The notes beneath the pieces were generated by a model. The model did no database searches and was not told the DNA's origin. It was given only the letters and a program-made list of their open reading frames with translations. From assembly GCA_002331565.1 (NCBI GenBank), contig DCZC01000223.1, positions 1 to 28,891 on the forward strand: 28,891 nt of DNA, written 5' to 3'. The number at the start of each line of letters is the position of its first letter. Position 1 is the first letter of the stretch. Shown here one piece after another: positions 1 to 8,751 of this stretch. The stretch is from Gemmatimonas sp. UBA2094 (GTDB lineage Bacteria > Gemmatimonadota > Gemmatimonadetes > Gemmatimonadales > Gemmatimonadaceae). Position numbers and translations under genes: made by a program.

Positions 1-1
1 C

Positions 2-97
2 AGCCTGCGGCGCGAACTCGTGCGCCGGGAGAGCGTGCGTCGCGGCAACGGCCGGCGTGACTCCACGCGTCTCCGGTCGCCGGTGAGGCCCCGCTGA
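2..97 (+). CDS. mreC: C-terminal tail of a probable MreC (partial, 5' end outside window)
   Basis: Frame 2 is open from the window edge to a TGA at 95-97. It encodes about 31 residues of a strongly basic, Arg-rich tail. The stop overlaps the ATG of mreD by one base (TGATG). This tight junction, and the usual mreC-mreD-mrdA-rodA gene order, are the reasons for calling it the cytoplasmic-membrane-anchored scaffold protein MreC of the elongasome. No conserved MreC domain lies inside the window. The other two forward frames stop at 58-60 and 82-84 and would leave small gaps, so this frame is preferred but not proven. Confidence 0.5.
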   Translation, partial: SLRRELVRRESVRRGNGRRDSTRLRSPVRPR

Positions 98-606
98 TGC
101 GCGGTCCGCAACAGGCTCCGGGCATCGGCGGGCCCATCCGAGCGTGGATCGGTTTCGCCCTATTGATCACCGCACACTTCGCGGTGCGTCCGCTGATCGC
201 CGGCAGGGCGTCGGCGGATTTTGCCGTTATCGCCGTGCTTTTCTCGGCGGTTCGCATGCGCCCCGGCCTGGCTGCACTCACCGGCTTTCTTACCGGATTG
301 GCGCTCGATTCTCTGGCGCCAGGCAGCTTCGGGGCAAGCGCGATCGTGCTCACCATCACCGCGTTCGGCGCCTCGTGGCTCAAGGCGGCGTTCTTTGCCG
401 ACAACGTGGCGCTCACGGGACTCTTCGTATTCGGGACCAAGTGGTTTTTCGACGTGGCCTTGATGGTGCTCACCGGCGTGGGCGCCGGCAGGTCGGTATT
501 GGCGGCGCTACTGCTCTGGTCGCCGCTGTCGGCGGCACTTACGGCGCTGGTGGCGGTACTACTGCTGGTGTTGTTCCGCCCGCTGTATCGGCCACAGTCG
601 CCGTAG
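97..606 (+). CDS. mreD: Rod shape-determining protein MreD
   Basis: This 169-residue protein is almost entirely hydrophobic, with about five membrane segments, the first near residues 16-35. That matches the size and topology of MreD, an inner-membrane component of the rod-shape elongation complex with MreC, RodA and PBP2. MreD has weak sequence signatures, so the call rests largely on length, topology and position directly upstream of a PBP2 and a RodA. The ATG at 97 overlaps the upstream stop, implying translational coupling. The gene ends with TAG at 604-606, and a 40-bp gap separates it from mrdA. Alternative-frame ORFs in the same stretch lack membrane character and are shadows. Confidence 0.8.
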   Translation: MRGPQQAPGIGGPIRAWIGFALLITAHFAVRPLIAGRASADFAVIAVLFSAVRMRPGLAALTGFLTGLALDSLAPGSFGASAIVLTITAFGASWLKAAFFADNVALTGLFVFGTKWFFDVALMVLTGVGAGRSVLAALLLWSPLSAALTALVAVLLLVLFRPLYRPQSP

Positions 607-646
607 GCGGGGTACCTGTGCGTTCCGGTCGTGTGGGGCCACGCCC

Positions 647-2407
647 ATGAGTTACCATCCGAATTCCTTGCTCCGGCGCGCCCGCGTGGCGCAAGGGTTG
701 CTCGTGGTGGCGTTCGCGTTGCTGGGGGGCGCGTTTTTTCGTGCCCAGGTGCTGCGTAACGCGGAGTTCGTGCTCAAGAGCGAGAGCAATCGCCTGCGTG
801 AAGTGCCGCTACCCGGTGCGCGCGGCATCATCTACGATCGCAACGGCCAGATCATCGCGGAGAATCTCCCCGGCTACTCGGTCTCGCTGCTGAGCCCCAG
901 CGCGGATTCGCTCAAATCGGCGCTGCGCTCGCTCTCGCAGGTGGTGGAGATCGACTCGGCGCAGCAGGCGCTGGCGCTGCGGCGCTTCCGCGCCGCGCGA
1001 ACACGACCCGCCGTGATCTTCAACGATGCCAGCTTCCAGGTGGTGTCGGTGCTGGAGGAGCGGCGCGCCGAGTTTCCCGGATTGATCATCCAGAGTGCGC
1101 CCAAGCGCTACTATCCCGACGGTCCTGCCGTTGCCGCACTGGTGGGGTACACCGGGGAAATCTCCGAGGCCGACCTCTCGCGGGAGAAATACGCCACCTA
1201 CAAGGCGGGACAGCTGATCGGCCGCGGCGGCCTCGAGCAGCAATACGAGAAGACGCTGAGAGCTCGTGAGGGCAGCCGCTTCGTCGAAGTCGATGCGCGC
1301 AATCGCGTGGTGCGCGATGCCGGCGTGCGCGCTGAGGTGCAGCCGGAAGCACCTCCGCCGCTGCGGACTACCATCGACATCGATCTGCAGCGCTATGCAC
1401 ACGAGTATTTCGGCGATTCGCTGCGTGGCGCGGTGGTAGCGCTGGAGCCGCAAACCGGCGGTGTCCTCGCGCTGTACAGCGCACCGAGCTACGACATCAA
1501 CAAGTTCACCGGCGGTATCGCGCCGGCGTTCTACAAGTCGCTGCTCGAGGACCCGCATCGCCCCATGTTCAACCGGGCACTCGCCGGCACCTACGCGCCC
1601 GCCTCCACGTGGAAGCTCGCGACGGCGGTGCTCGGGATGGAGATGGGGTTGGTGAACATCGGGACGCGCATGCCGCAGCCGTGTACCGGTGGCTACTACT
1701 ACGGTCGCGTCTTCAAGTGCTGGGACAAGAAGGGGCACGGCGACATTACGCTCGCCCAAGCCATCGCGAAGTCGTGCGATGTCTACTTCTACCAGCTTGG
1801 TCTGCGCATCGGGTTGACGAACCTGTTGGCAGGTGGTGTGCGCCTCGGCTTCGGCGACTCCACCGGCATCGATCTGCCGGCAGAGCGTACGCCGACGTGG
1901 CCGAGGAGCACAGGCTACTTCGATCGCCGGTATGGACCGCGCGGGTGGAACCGCTCCGTGGTGTTGTCCCTCTCCATTGGGCAGGCAAACAACGCCCAAA
2001 CGCCGTTGAGCATGGCGAAGTTCTACACGGCACTGGCCACTGACGGCAAGGCGGCCACCCCGCATATCGTGGCGCGTAACCCCGAACGAAAGCTGATCAT
2101 CGATCTCAGCCCCGAGCAACTCAGGGACATTCAGTTGGCGCTCGCCGACGTGGTGAGCCGCGGCACAGCGGCGGGGGCCCAGATTCAGGGGCTCACCATC
2201 GCCGGCAAGACTGGCACGGCGCAGGTCAATGGGCAGAAGGACAACGCCTGGTTCGTCGGGTACGCGCCCGCCGATGCTCCCAAGATCGTGGTGGCGATCA
2301 TCATCGAGGAGGGGTTGCACGGCTCGGTGGCGGCCAAGGTGGCCACGAAACTCATGGAGCGCTACCTCAAGGCGAGACTCACCATGACCGCGGTGACCAA
2401 CGACTGA
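647..2407 (+). CDS. mrdA: Penicillin-binding protein 2 (peptidoglycan D,D-transpeptidase)
   Basis: This is a class B penicillin-binding protein of 586 residues that cross-links peptidoglycan during lateral-wall elongation in partnership with RodA. A single N-terminal membrane anchor lies near residues 15-32 (GLLVVAFALLGG). The PBP dimerisation domain follows, starting near the RGIIYDRNG motif around residue 60. The transpeptidase domain carries STWK with nucleophile Ser320 and Lys323, the second motif as SCD at 376-378 (the Asp variant is usual in PBP2-type enzymes), and KTGTAQ from Lys521. Length is close to the family norm of about 600. The TGA at 2405-2407 overlaps the rodA ATG. There is no good Shine-Dalgarno before the ATG, but the start gives the expected short cytoplasmic N-terminus. 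Confidence 0.95.
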   Translation: MSYHPNSLLRRARVAQGLLVVAFALLGGAFFRAQVLRNAEFVLKSESNRLREVPLPGARGIIYDRNGQIIAENLPGYSVSLLSPSADSLKSALRSLSQVVEIDSAQQALALRRFRAARTRPAVIFNDASFQVVSVLEERRAEFPGLIIQSAPKRYYPDGPAVAALVGYTGEISEADLSREKYATYKAGQLIGRGGLEQQYEKTLRAREGSRFVEVDARNRVVRDAGVRAEVQPEAPPPLRTTIDIDLQRYAHEYFGDSLRGAVVALEPQTGGVLALYSAPSYDINKFTGGIAPAFYKSLLEDPHRPMFNRALAGTYAPASTWKLATAVLGMEMGLVNIGTRMPQPCTGGYYYGRVFKCWDKKGHGDITLAQAIAKSCDVYFYQLGLRIGLTNLLAGGVRLGFGDSTGIDLPAERTPTWPRSTGYFDRRYGPRGWNRSVVLSLSIGQANNAQTPLSMAKFYTALATDGKAATPHIVARNPERKLIIDLSPEQLRDIQLALADVVSRGTAAGAQIQGLTIAGKTGTAQVNGQKDNAWFVGYAPADAPKIVVAIIIEEGLHGSVAAKVATKLMERYLKARLTMTAVTND

Positions 2408-3672
2408 TGGCGAGGCCCGGACCGCTCCGTCGACAACGCGTCGATATTCCGCTGCTCCTCACCGCGCTCCTGCTGACGCTGTTCGGCATCGCGATGGTGT
2501 TCTCGGCCGGCCAGACTGACGTCCCTGACAAGGGACTCGTCGGGTTGTGGCAGCGGCAACTCGCGTTCTTTTTCGTCGCACTCGGGGCGACGTGGGTCAT
2601 CACGCGCGGAACGGTGCGGCTCATCGAGTGGAGCGCTTGGCCGCTCTACCTGTTGAGCATCGTGCTGCTGCTGGCCACCTTCGTGTTCGGGTCAGGGGCC
2701 GGAACGGCCTCGAGCATGAAGGGCTGGCTGACCATTGCCGGGCGGCGTATCGGGCAACCCTCCGAATTGGCCAAGCTCGCCACCACGCTCATGCTTGCCC
2801 GCATGCTCGCCATGCAGCGTGAACGCATCCGGTCACTCGTGGAACTTTGGCGGCCGCTGATGGTGGTGGGTATCCCGTGGCTCCTGGTCATGGCGCAGCC
2901 CGATCTCGGCACTGGCATCGTGTTCATCGGGATCTGCTTTGCCATGCTCTTCTGGGCGGGGGTGCCCTGGCAACTGCTGGTGATGCTGGCCAGCCCCGGC
3001 GTGAGCCTCGTCCTGGCGTTCAGCACCGGCGTGTGGGGCGCGTGGTTCCTCATCCTCGTCGCCTTGGTGCTGTGGTATCGACCATACCTCGTGGAAGGCG
3101 TGGTGCTCGTCGTCGCCAACGTGGTGATGGGGGTGGTCGCGCCGTTGCTGTGGGACAAGCTCAAGCCGTATCAGCAACAACGCTTCCTCGTGTTCCTCGA
3201 CCCCAACATCGACGCCAAGGGATCCGGGTACAATGTCATTCAGAGTCAGGTGGCAATCGGGTCGGGCGGGCTGTTCGGCAAGGGGTTCACGCTGGGGAGC
3301 CAGAAACGGCTGAATTTCCTTCCTGAGCAGCAGACGGACTTCATCTTCGCGGTCGTCGGCGAGGAATTGGGGTTTCTCGGGGTGTCCGTGGCGCTGGCCC
3401 TGTTTCTTGCCCTGTTGCTCAGATCCACGCGGGTGGCTACCAGGGCGGCTGATGCGTTCCCCAGCCTGGTGGCGTTTGGCCTCATGTCGGCGTGGTTCGT
3501 TCACGTGATGGTAAACGTGGGAATGACGCTCAATCTCATGCCGGTTACCGGAATCCCACTGCCATTTTTCAGCTATGGCGGCTCCTTCCTGCTGGTCAGT
3601 TGGCTGGCCGTGGCGGTGCTCCTGCGGATTTCCGCCGAGGGACGGGGGCAGGCCGACGGGCTCGGGTTGTAA
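2407..3672 (+). CDS. rodA: Rod shape-determining protein RodA (SEDS glycosyltransferase)
   Basis: This 421-residue polytopic SEDS-family protein is the peptidoglycan polymerase that works with PBP2 in elongation. About ten hydrophobic segments are visible. Family hallmarks are the QPSELAK motif after the second or third helix, the GSGGLFGKGF loop, and the TDFIFAVVGEELGF stretch containing Asp311, which corresponds to the catalytic-site aspartate of SEDS enzymes. The late YGGSF motif is also present. It could be confused with FtsW, but direct coupling to mrdA (ATG at 2407 overlapping the mrdA stop) and the mreD context argue for RodA. A 72-bp gap follows before accD. Confidence 0.94.
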   Translation: MARPGPLRRQRVDIPLLLTALLLTLFGIAMVFSAGQTDVPDKGLVGLWQRQLAFFFVALGATWVITRGTVRLIEWSAWPLYLLSIVLLLATFVFGSGAGTASSMKGWLTIAGRRIGQPSELAKLATTLMLARMLAMQRERIRSLVELWRPLMVVGIPWLLVMAQPDLGTGIVFIGICFAMLFWAGVPWQLLVMLASPGVSLVLAFSTGVWGAWFLILVALVLWYRPYLVEGVVLVVANVVMGVVAPLLWDKLKPYQQQRFLVFLDPNIDAKGSGYNVIQSQVAIGSGGLFGKGFTLGSQKRLNFLPEQQTDFIFAVVGEELGFLGVSVALALFLALLLRSTRVATRAADAFPSLVAFGLMSAWFVHVMVNVGMTLNLMPVTGIPLPFFSYGGSFLLVSWLAVAVLLRISAEGRGQADGLGL

Positions 3673-3744
3673 GGGCCGAGACGGTGATGTGCCGGGGCGC
3701 AAGGCCTAGCCTTACGGCGAGCATCTTCCGATCTTTCACGGCCT

Positions 3745-4614
3745 ATGGCTTGGTTCAGGAAGGAGAGAAAGCCCCGGCAGCCGCGTCGTGAGCGCCTCGA
3801 GATCCCACGCGACACCTGGGAGAAGTGCGAGGCGTGTGGACACACGGACATCCGCGACAAGTTCCTGCGCAATCTCAACGTGTGCCCATCGTGCGATTTC
3901 CATCGCCGGATGCGCGCCTGGGATTATGCCAGTGCGCTGATGGACGAGGGCACGCTGGTAGAAGTCGGCGGCGAACTGCGCTCGGTCGATCCACTCGGCT
4001 TCCCCGACTATCCGGGGCGCCTCAAGCGGTCGCTTGCAAACGCCGGCGACACCGATGCCATTCTCACGGTGACCGGACAGCTCGAAGGAATGCCGGTGGG
4101 CATCGGCGTCATGGACTTCGCTTTCATGGGCGGCTCCATGGGGTCGGTCGTGGGCGAGAAGATCGCCCGCCTCGGCCTGCGCTCGCTGGAGAGAAAGCAC
4201 CCGCTGGTGATCGTCTCCCAGTCGGGCGGCGCGCGCATGCAGGAGGGAATTCTGTCACTCATGCAGATGGCCAAGTCGTCGGCCGTCCTGTCGCAGTTGG
4301 CCGAACGCCGCATCCCGTACATCTCGGTACTTACCAACCCCACCACGGGCGGGGTGAGTGCGAGCTATGCGATGCTTGGAGATGCGATCCTTGCCGAACC
4401 CGGTGCGGTGATCGGTTTCGCCGGTCCGCGCGTCATCAAGCAGACGCTCGGGCAGGATCTTCCCGAGGGGTTCCAGACGGCCGAGTTCCTGCTCGAGAAG
4501 GGCATGGTGGACCGCGTCGTGCACCGGAAGGACATGCGCGGGACGCTTTCCCGTCTCCTGCGCCACATGACTGGTCGTCCGGCCGCGGCCGGTCACGATC
4601 AGGACGAGAACTGA
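3745..4614 (+). CDS. accD: Acetyl-CoA carboxylase, carboxyltransferase subunit beta
   Basis: This is the beta subunit of the carboxyltransferase that, with AccA, moves the carboxyl group from carboxybiotin to acetyl-CoA to make malonyl-CoA for fatty acid synthesis. The protein has 289 residues. The N-terminal zinc ribbon is complete (Cys28, Cys31, Cys47, Cys50). It is followed by the crotonase-like fold with GGSMGSVVGEK, SGGARMQEG and TTGGVSASYAMLGD motifs. The conserved MAWF opening supports the ATG at 3745, although no Shine-Dalgarno is visible. In the 72-bp gap upstream, AAGGC/GCCTT arms at 3701-3713 can form a 5-bp hairpin. It lacks a T-run and is too weak to call a terminator. No neighbouring gene is from the same pathway; folC follows after 47 bp. 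Confidence 0.96.
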   Translation: MAWFRKERKPRQPRRERLEIPRDTWEKCEACGHTDIRDKFLRNLNVCPSCDFHRRMRAWDYASALMDEGTLVEVGGELRSVDPLGFPDYPGRLKRSLANAGDTDAILTVTGQLEGMPVGIGVMDFAFMGGSMGSVVGEKIARLGLRSLERKHPLVIVSQSGGARMQEGILSLMQMAKSSAVLSQLAERRIPYISVLTNPTTGGVSASYAMLGDAILAEPGAVIGFAGPRVIKQTLGQDLPEGFQTAEFLLEKGMVDRVVHRKDMRGTLSRLLRHMTGRPAAAGHDQDEN

Positions 4615-4661
4615 GGACAGGCGGACCGCTGGATCCACGGGCACCGCGCACCATTCCGGTC

Positions 4662-5957
4662 ATGGGACCGGACGCGACGGAAACGGCGTATCATTCGGCG
4701 TTGAGTCGACTCTTTGCGCGTACGGGGGGCGCCTGGCGGCTCGGGCTCGAGCGGGTGGCGGATCTGCTCGAACGGCTCGGCAATCCGCATCGTGCGTATC
4801 CGGTCTTCCATGTCGCCGGCACGAACGGGAAGGGGAGCACGGTCGCGACGCTCGACGCCCTGCTTCGTGGCGCCGGGCTGAAGGTCGGTCGGTACACCTC
4901 CCCACATCTGGTCGATTTTGCCGAGCGCGTGGTGGTGAACGGCGAACCCATGGCCCACGCTGAAGTCGCGGCCTGGCTGACGACGTGGGAGCCGGTGCTC
5001 TCCGAGTTGGGCGCCACCTTCTTCGAGGCCACGACGGCCATGGCGCTGACCCACTTCGCCGCCTGTGGCGTGGATGTGGCGGTGGTAGAGGTCGGGCTCG
5101 GTGGACGGCTCGACGCGACCAACGTGGTAGATCCGATTGCAGCGGCGGTGACCCAGATCGGCTTCGACCACATGGAGTTCCTGGGTGGGACGCTCGAGGC
5201 GATTGCGGGGGAGAAGGCCGGCATCTACAAGCGTGGGACCCTGGCCGTCGTGGGCGACACGTCGCCGCCGATTCGCGACGGGCTGCTGGCGCATGCAGAG
5301 CGCGCCGAGGCCCATCCCATCCTCGTCACCGGCCGTGATTGGGCCGTGTCCGAGGTGGAGGTGGGGGCCAGTGGCACGAGCTTCACCCTCGAAGCGAACG
5401 GCACGGCTCGGCGGCTGACGACGCCGCTGGTGGGGCACTTCCAGGCGCACAACGCTGCGGTGGCCTTGGCCATGCTGCGGGGGGCGGGTGGACCGTGGGC
5501 GGCTATCGAGCTGCGGGCCGAGGAATTGCTGCCCGGCGTACGCCTCGCCGGGCGTTTCCACCGGTCACCCCCCTGGCTGTTCGATGTGGCCCACAACGCG
5601 GACGGCGCGGCCACCGTGGTGGACAATCTCCTCGCGGTCGGCATGCCACACCCCATCACGGCGGTCGTCTGCGTGTTGCGCGACAAGGATTGGCGCGGCA
5701 TCATCGCGGCCGTCGCGAAGGCCGCCGAGCGCATCGTGGTCACGCTGGCGCCCACCTCCCCGGCGAATCGGGTGTGGGATCTCCACGAGGTCGAGGCGTG
5801 GGCACGCGAGGAGGGGCTGCCCGTGGTGCGCATCGATGATTTTGCCGCAGCGCTGGCTCATGCCCGCGCCGAAGCGGAGACCGTGCTGGTCACCGGGTCG
5901 TTTCACACGGTGGGAGATGCGATGGAACGGTTGCAGGTGCATCCATTGGCTCGGTAA
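4662..5957 (+). CDS. folC: Bifunctional folylpolyglutamate synthase / dihydrofolate synthase
   Basis: This Mur-ligase-family enzyme of 431 residues adds glutamate to dihydropteroate and to reduced folates, using ATP. The P-loop GTNGKGS lies at residues 53-59. It is followed by TSPHL, the VEVGLGGRLDATN stretch, the GFDHMEFLG motif with GEKAGIYK after it, and DVAHNADG in the C-terminal domain. The open frame runs back to 3825 through accD, but the homologous sequence begins only just before the GLERVADLLERLG segment, so ATG 4662 is chosen. There is no evident ribosome-binding site in the 47-bp gap, and no better start is seen in frame. The last codons overlap a predicted promoter for hisS. Confidence 0.94.
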   Translation: MGPDATETAYHSALSRLFARTGGAWRLGLERVADLLERLGNPHRAYPVFHVAGTNGKGSTVATLDALLRGAGLKVGRYTSPHLVDFAERVVVNGEPMAHAEVAAWLTTWEPVLSELGATFFEATTAMALTHFAACGVDVAVVEVGLGGRLDATNVVDPIAAAVTQIGFDHMEFLGGTLEAIAGEKAGIYKRGTLAVVGDTSPPIRDGLLAHAERAEAHPILVTGRDWAVSEVEVGASGTSFTLEANGTARRLTTPLVGHFQAHNAAVALAMLRGAGGPWAAIELRAEELLPGVRLAGRFHRSPPWLFDVAHNADGAATVVDNLLAVGMPHPITAVVCVLRDKDWRGIIAAVAKAAERIVVTLAPTSPANRVWDLHEVEAWAREEGLPVVRIDDFAAALAHARAEAETVLVTGSFHTVGDAMERLQVHPLAR

Positions 5958-5960
5958 CTT
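5931..5960 (+). promoter_or_regulatory. Predicted hisS promoter (leaderless architecture)
   Basis: TTGCAG (5931-5936), an 18-bp spacer and TAACTT (5955-5960) are followed by only 6 bases before the hisS ATG at 5967. The -10 element includes the folC stop codon. The same layout is seen before dus, the PTS IIA gene and truA. hisS has no Shine-Dalgarno, which fits a transcript starting at or next to the AUG. This is inferred from pattern only. Confidence 0.4.
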
Positions 5961-5966
5961 TCACCG

Positions 5967-7271
5967 ATGTCCCACAAGCCGCTGCCCGGATTCCGCGATT
6001 TCTACCCTGAGCAGTTCGCCGAGCGAGCCCACATCTTCGAAACCTGGCGCCGCGTCGTGCGGCGCTATGCGTTTGTGGAGTACGATGGCCCGCCCCTCGA
6101 ACCGCTCGAGTTGTACACCCAGAAGAGCGGCGAGGAGATCGTCACCCAGCTCTACAACTTCGTGGACAAGGGTGACCGTCCGGTGGCGATGCGTCCGGAG
6201 ATGACGCCCACCTTCGCGCGTATGGTCGGCGCGAAAGCGCAAGCGCTGCGCAAGCCGGTGCGGTGGTTCTCCCTTCCGCAGTTGTTCCGCTACGAGCGCA
6301 CACAGAAGGGACGTCTGCGCGAGCACTACCAACTCAACGTGGACATGGTGGGCGAAGCCGACGTCCTCGCCGACGCCGAGTTGGTGTCGGTGGCGCTCGA
6401 GATCATGCGGGCGTTCGGCCTCACGGCCACCGACGTGCGGGCGCGCGTGAGCGATCGCCGCCTGCTCAACGGGCTGCTGGAACATCTCGCTATCGCGGAG
6501 CCCACATGGCCCGCTGTGTATGCCGTGCTCGACAAGCTCGAGCGGCAGCCGCGTGAGGTATCGGCCGAAAAGCTGGCGGCGGCGGGACTCGACGCACAAA
6601 CGGCCGAAGTGATTCTCGGTTTTGACACGCTCGACTTCGAGACCGTCCGCGCTCGCTACGGTGATGCTCCGGCGGTGCAGCCGCACGTACAGCGCTTCGC
6701 CGAATATCTCGCGCACTGTGAAGCGCTCGGCGTGGCGGCGTTCATTACGTTCGATCTCACGATCGTTCGTGGGCTCGCGTATTACACGGGCATCGTCTTC
6801 GAGCTGTTCGACCACGTGGGCGAGTTCCGCGCCATCTGCGGCGGCGGCCGCTACGACAACCTGCTCAAGTCGCTTGGCGGCGCCGACTTGCCGGCGCTTG
6901 GCTTCGGCATGGGTGATGTGGTGATCGGCGAGCTCCTGCGCGCGCGCGGCCTCATGCCGACGAGCGCCCCGTCACTGCAGTACTGGGTAGCACAGGAACC
7001 CGACGCGCCGCAGGCACCACGCGCGGCGCTGGAGACGGCGACCGCGATGCGTCATGCCGGCTGTGCCGTGGAGTTCGCCCTGCGCTCGCAGAAGCTCGAC
7101 AAGCAGCTCGAAGCCGGTCGCAAGGCCGGCGCGGCGACGTTTGTCATCGTGAACCCTGCGGAAAGCGATGCGCCGTGGCGCGTACGACGGGCGGGACACG
7201 ACGACCAGACATTCTCAACGCTCGAGGCGCTGTGCGCCTGGGCCTCCCAACAGAACGGAACCGTGCGATGA
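5967..7271 (+). CDS. hisS: Histidyl-tRNA synthetase, divergent type
   Basis: This class II aminoacyl-tRNA synthetase of 434 residues charges tRNA-His. It opens with [10 protein letters not shown]. Motif 2 is [16 protein letters not shown] around residues 107-122. The histidine-binding signature reads RGLAYYTG at 268-275, and the anticodon-binding domain occupies roughly the last 90 residues. Two deviations stand out. The usual RGLDYY Asp is Ala271. Motif 3 is GFGMGDVV at 312-319, where most HisRS proteins have an Glu-Arg pair ending in the ATP-binding arginine. I recall a similar GFGxGD form in plant organellar-type HisRS, so this is probably a functional divergent subgroup. A HisZ paralog is less likely because the anticodon domain is present. 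It lacks a Shine-Dalgarno, and its stop overlaps the proS start (ATGA). Confidence 0.92.
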   Translation: MSHKPLPGFRDFYPEQFAERAHIFETWRRVVRRYAFVEYDGPPLEPLELYTQKSGEEIVTQLYNFVDKGDRPVAMRPEMTPTFARMVGAKAQALRKPVRWFSLPQLFRYERTQKGRLREHYQLNVDMVGEADVLADAELVSVALEIMRAFGLTATDVRARVSDRRLLNGLLEHLAIAEPTWPAVYAVLDKLERQPREVSAEKLAAAGLDAQTAEVILGFDTLDFETVRARYGDAPAVQPHVQRFAEYLAHCEALGVAAFITFDLTIVRGLAYYTGIVFELFDHVGEFRAICGGGRYDNLLKSLGGADLPALGFGMGDVVIGELLRARGLMPTSAPSLQYWVAQEPDAPQAPRAALETATAMRHAGCAVEFALRSQKLDKQLEAGRKAGAATFVIVNPAESDAPWRVRRAGHDDQTFSTLEALCAWASQQNGTVR

Positions 7272-8737
7272 GTGACGACAAGAAGCTGACCACCCGCGCC
7301 GAGAACTTCAGCGACTGGTACAACGAGCTCGTGCTGCGTGCCGAACTCGCGGACTATTCGCCGGTACGCGGCTGCATGGTGATCCGTCCGCACGGCTACG
7401 GCGTGTGGGAGCGCATGCAGCGCGCGCTCGACGACATGTTCAAGGCCACGGGGCATGTGAACGCCTACTTCCCGTTGTTCATCCCCGAAAGCTTCCTCAG
7501 CAAGGAAGCGGAGCACGTGGAAGGCTTCGCACCGGAGTGCGCGGTGGTCACGCACGGGGGCGGCAAACCGCTCGAAGAGCGTCTGGTCGTGCGCCCGACG
7601 TCGGAGACGATCATCTACTCAATGTTCGCCAAGTGGGTGCAGAGCTACCGTGACTTGCCGTTGCTCTATAACCAGTGGGCGAACGTGGTGCGGTGGGAAA
7701 TGCGCACGCGCCTCTTTCTCCGCACCATGGAGTTCCTGTGGCAGGAAGGGCATACGGCACACGCGACGCACGACGAGGCCGAAGCGGAGACGCGGCGCAT
7801 GCTCGGCGTGTACCGCGAGTTCATGGAGGGCTGGATGGCCATGCCGGTGATCACGGGCCAGAAGACCGACAGTGAAAAGTTCGCCGGGGCACTGCGCACG
7901 TATGCGTGCGAAGCGATGATGCAGGACAACAAGGCGCTGCAGGCCGGTACATCGCACAACCTCGGACAGAACTTCGCGAAGGCGTTCGATCTCACCTTCC
8001 AGAACGAGCAGGGTCAGCAGGATCACGCCTGGAACACCAGCTGGGGGGTGTCCACGCGCATGATCGGCGGGCTCGTCATGACGCATGGCGACGACAATGG
8101 CTTGCGTCTGCCGCCCAAGCTCACGCCGATCCAGATGGTCATCGTTCCCATCTGGAAGACCGACGAAGAGCGCGCCGCGACCATCGAAGCCGCCAAGCGG
8201 ATCGCGGACGACCTGGGCAGCTTCAAGCGTCCCGACCACGAGCGCATTCGCGTGCACGTGGACGACCGCGTCGGCATCAAGCCGGGGGCGAAGTACTACC
8301 ACTGGGAGCTACGCGGTATTCCGCTGCGCATGGAAATCGGCCCGCGCGATCTCGCGGCCAACTCCGGCATGCTCGCGCGCCGCGACACGCGCGAAAAGCG
8401 GTCCATCGCCTTTGACACGCTGCGAAGCGAGCTACCCGTCATCCTCGACGGGATCCAGGCGGACATGCTGTCCGCGGCGCGTGCGCGTCTCGAGGCGAAT
8501 ACCATCCGCGAGCGCATCAGCTACGACAAGTTCAAGGAAGTGATGGACGGTCCTGGCGCCTTCGTGTATGCGGGCTGGAATGGTGATCCGGCCATCGAGG
8601 CGAAGGTCAAGGAAGAGACCAAGGCCACGATCCGCGTCATTCCCGACGCCGAATTCCGCTCGCCTGAGGCCCCCAAGACGTGCATGGTCACCGGCGAGCC
8701 GGCGAAGTACGAGGTCGTGTGGGCGCGGTCGTACTGA
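7268..8737 (+). CDS. proS: Prolyl-tRNA synthetase, type 3 (ProS3)
   Basis: This 489-residue enzyme charges tRNA-Pro. The compact form, without the bacterial-type editing insertion, together with [23 protein letters not shown], the [23 protein letters not shown] run and the C-terminal tyrosine, marks the archaeal/eukaryote-like type 3 family. The ATG at 7268 overlaps the hisS stop by 4 bases. The upstream in-frame extension to 7175 lies inside hisS and is not homologous. In type 3 enzymes the C-terminal domain usually holds a four-cysteine zinc site. Here only Cys472 is recognisable in the TCMVTGEP segment, so the zinc knuckle looks lost. Together hisS and proS form a coupled tRNA-charging pair. 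Confidence 0.95.
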   Translation: MSDDKKLTTRAENFSDWYNELVLRAELADYSPVRGCMVIRPHGYGVWERMQRALDDMFKATGHVNAYFPLFIPESFLSKEAEHVEGFAPECAVVTHGGGKPLEERLVVRPTSETIIYSMFAKWVQSYRDLPLLYNQWANVVRWEMRTRLFLRTMEFLWQEGHTAHATHDEAEAETRRMLGVYREFMEGWMAMPVITGQKTDSEKFAGALRTYACEAMMQDNKALQAGTSHNLGQNFAKAFDLTFQNEQGQQDHAWNTSWGVSTRMIGGLVMTHGDDNGLRLPPKLTPIQMVIVPIWKTDEERAATIEAAKRIADDLGSFKRPDHERIRVHVDDRVGIKPGAKYYHWELRGIPLRMEIGPRDLAANSGMLARRDTREKRSIAFDTLRSELPVILDGIQADMLSAARARLEANTIRERISYDKFKEVMDGPGAFVYAGWNGDPAIEAKVKEETKATIRVIPDAEFRSPEAPKTCMVTGEPAKYEVVWARSY

Positions 8738-8751
8738 GCGCCGAGGGAACG

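Noticed and set aside
809..2320. 503-codon open frame on the minus strand opposite mrdA
   Set aside because: Composition is His/Arg-rich with no recognisable domains. It is the antisense shadow of a clear PBP2 in GC-rich DNA.
3701..3713. AAGGC/GCCTT hairpin and TAGCCT-like element before accD
   Set aside because: The stem is only 5 bp without a T-run. As a -10 it lacks a -35 at the right distance and is 32 bases from the ATG, unlike the other promoters.
3825..4661. Upstream extension of the folC reading frame through accD
   Set aside because: The translation there is a shadow of AccD; FolC homology starts after 4662.
8680..8751. ATG 8680 as the lysA start
   Set aside because: It overlaps proS by 58 bases, and the extra residues do not look like LysA. 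GTG 8752 lies just after the proS stop, behind a GAGGGA element.
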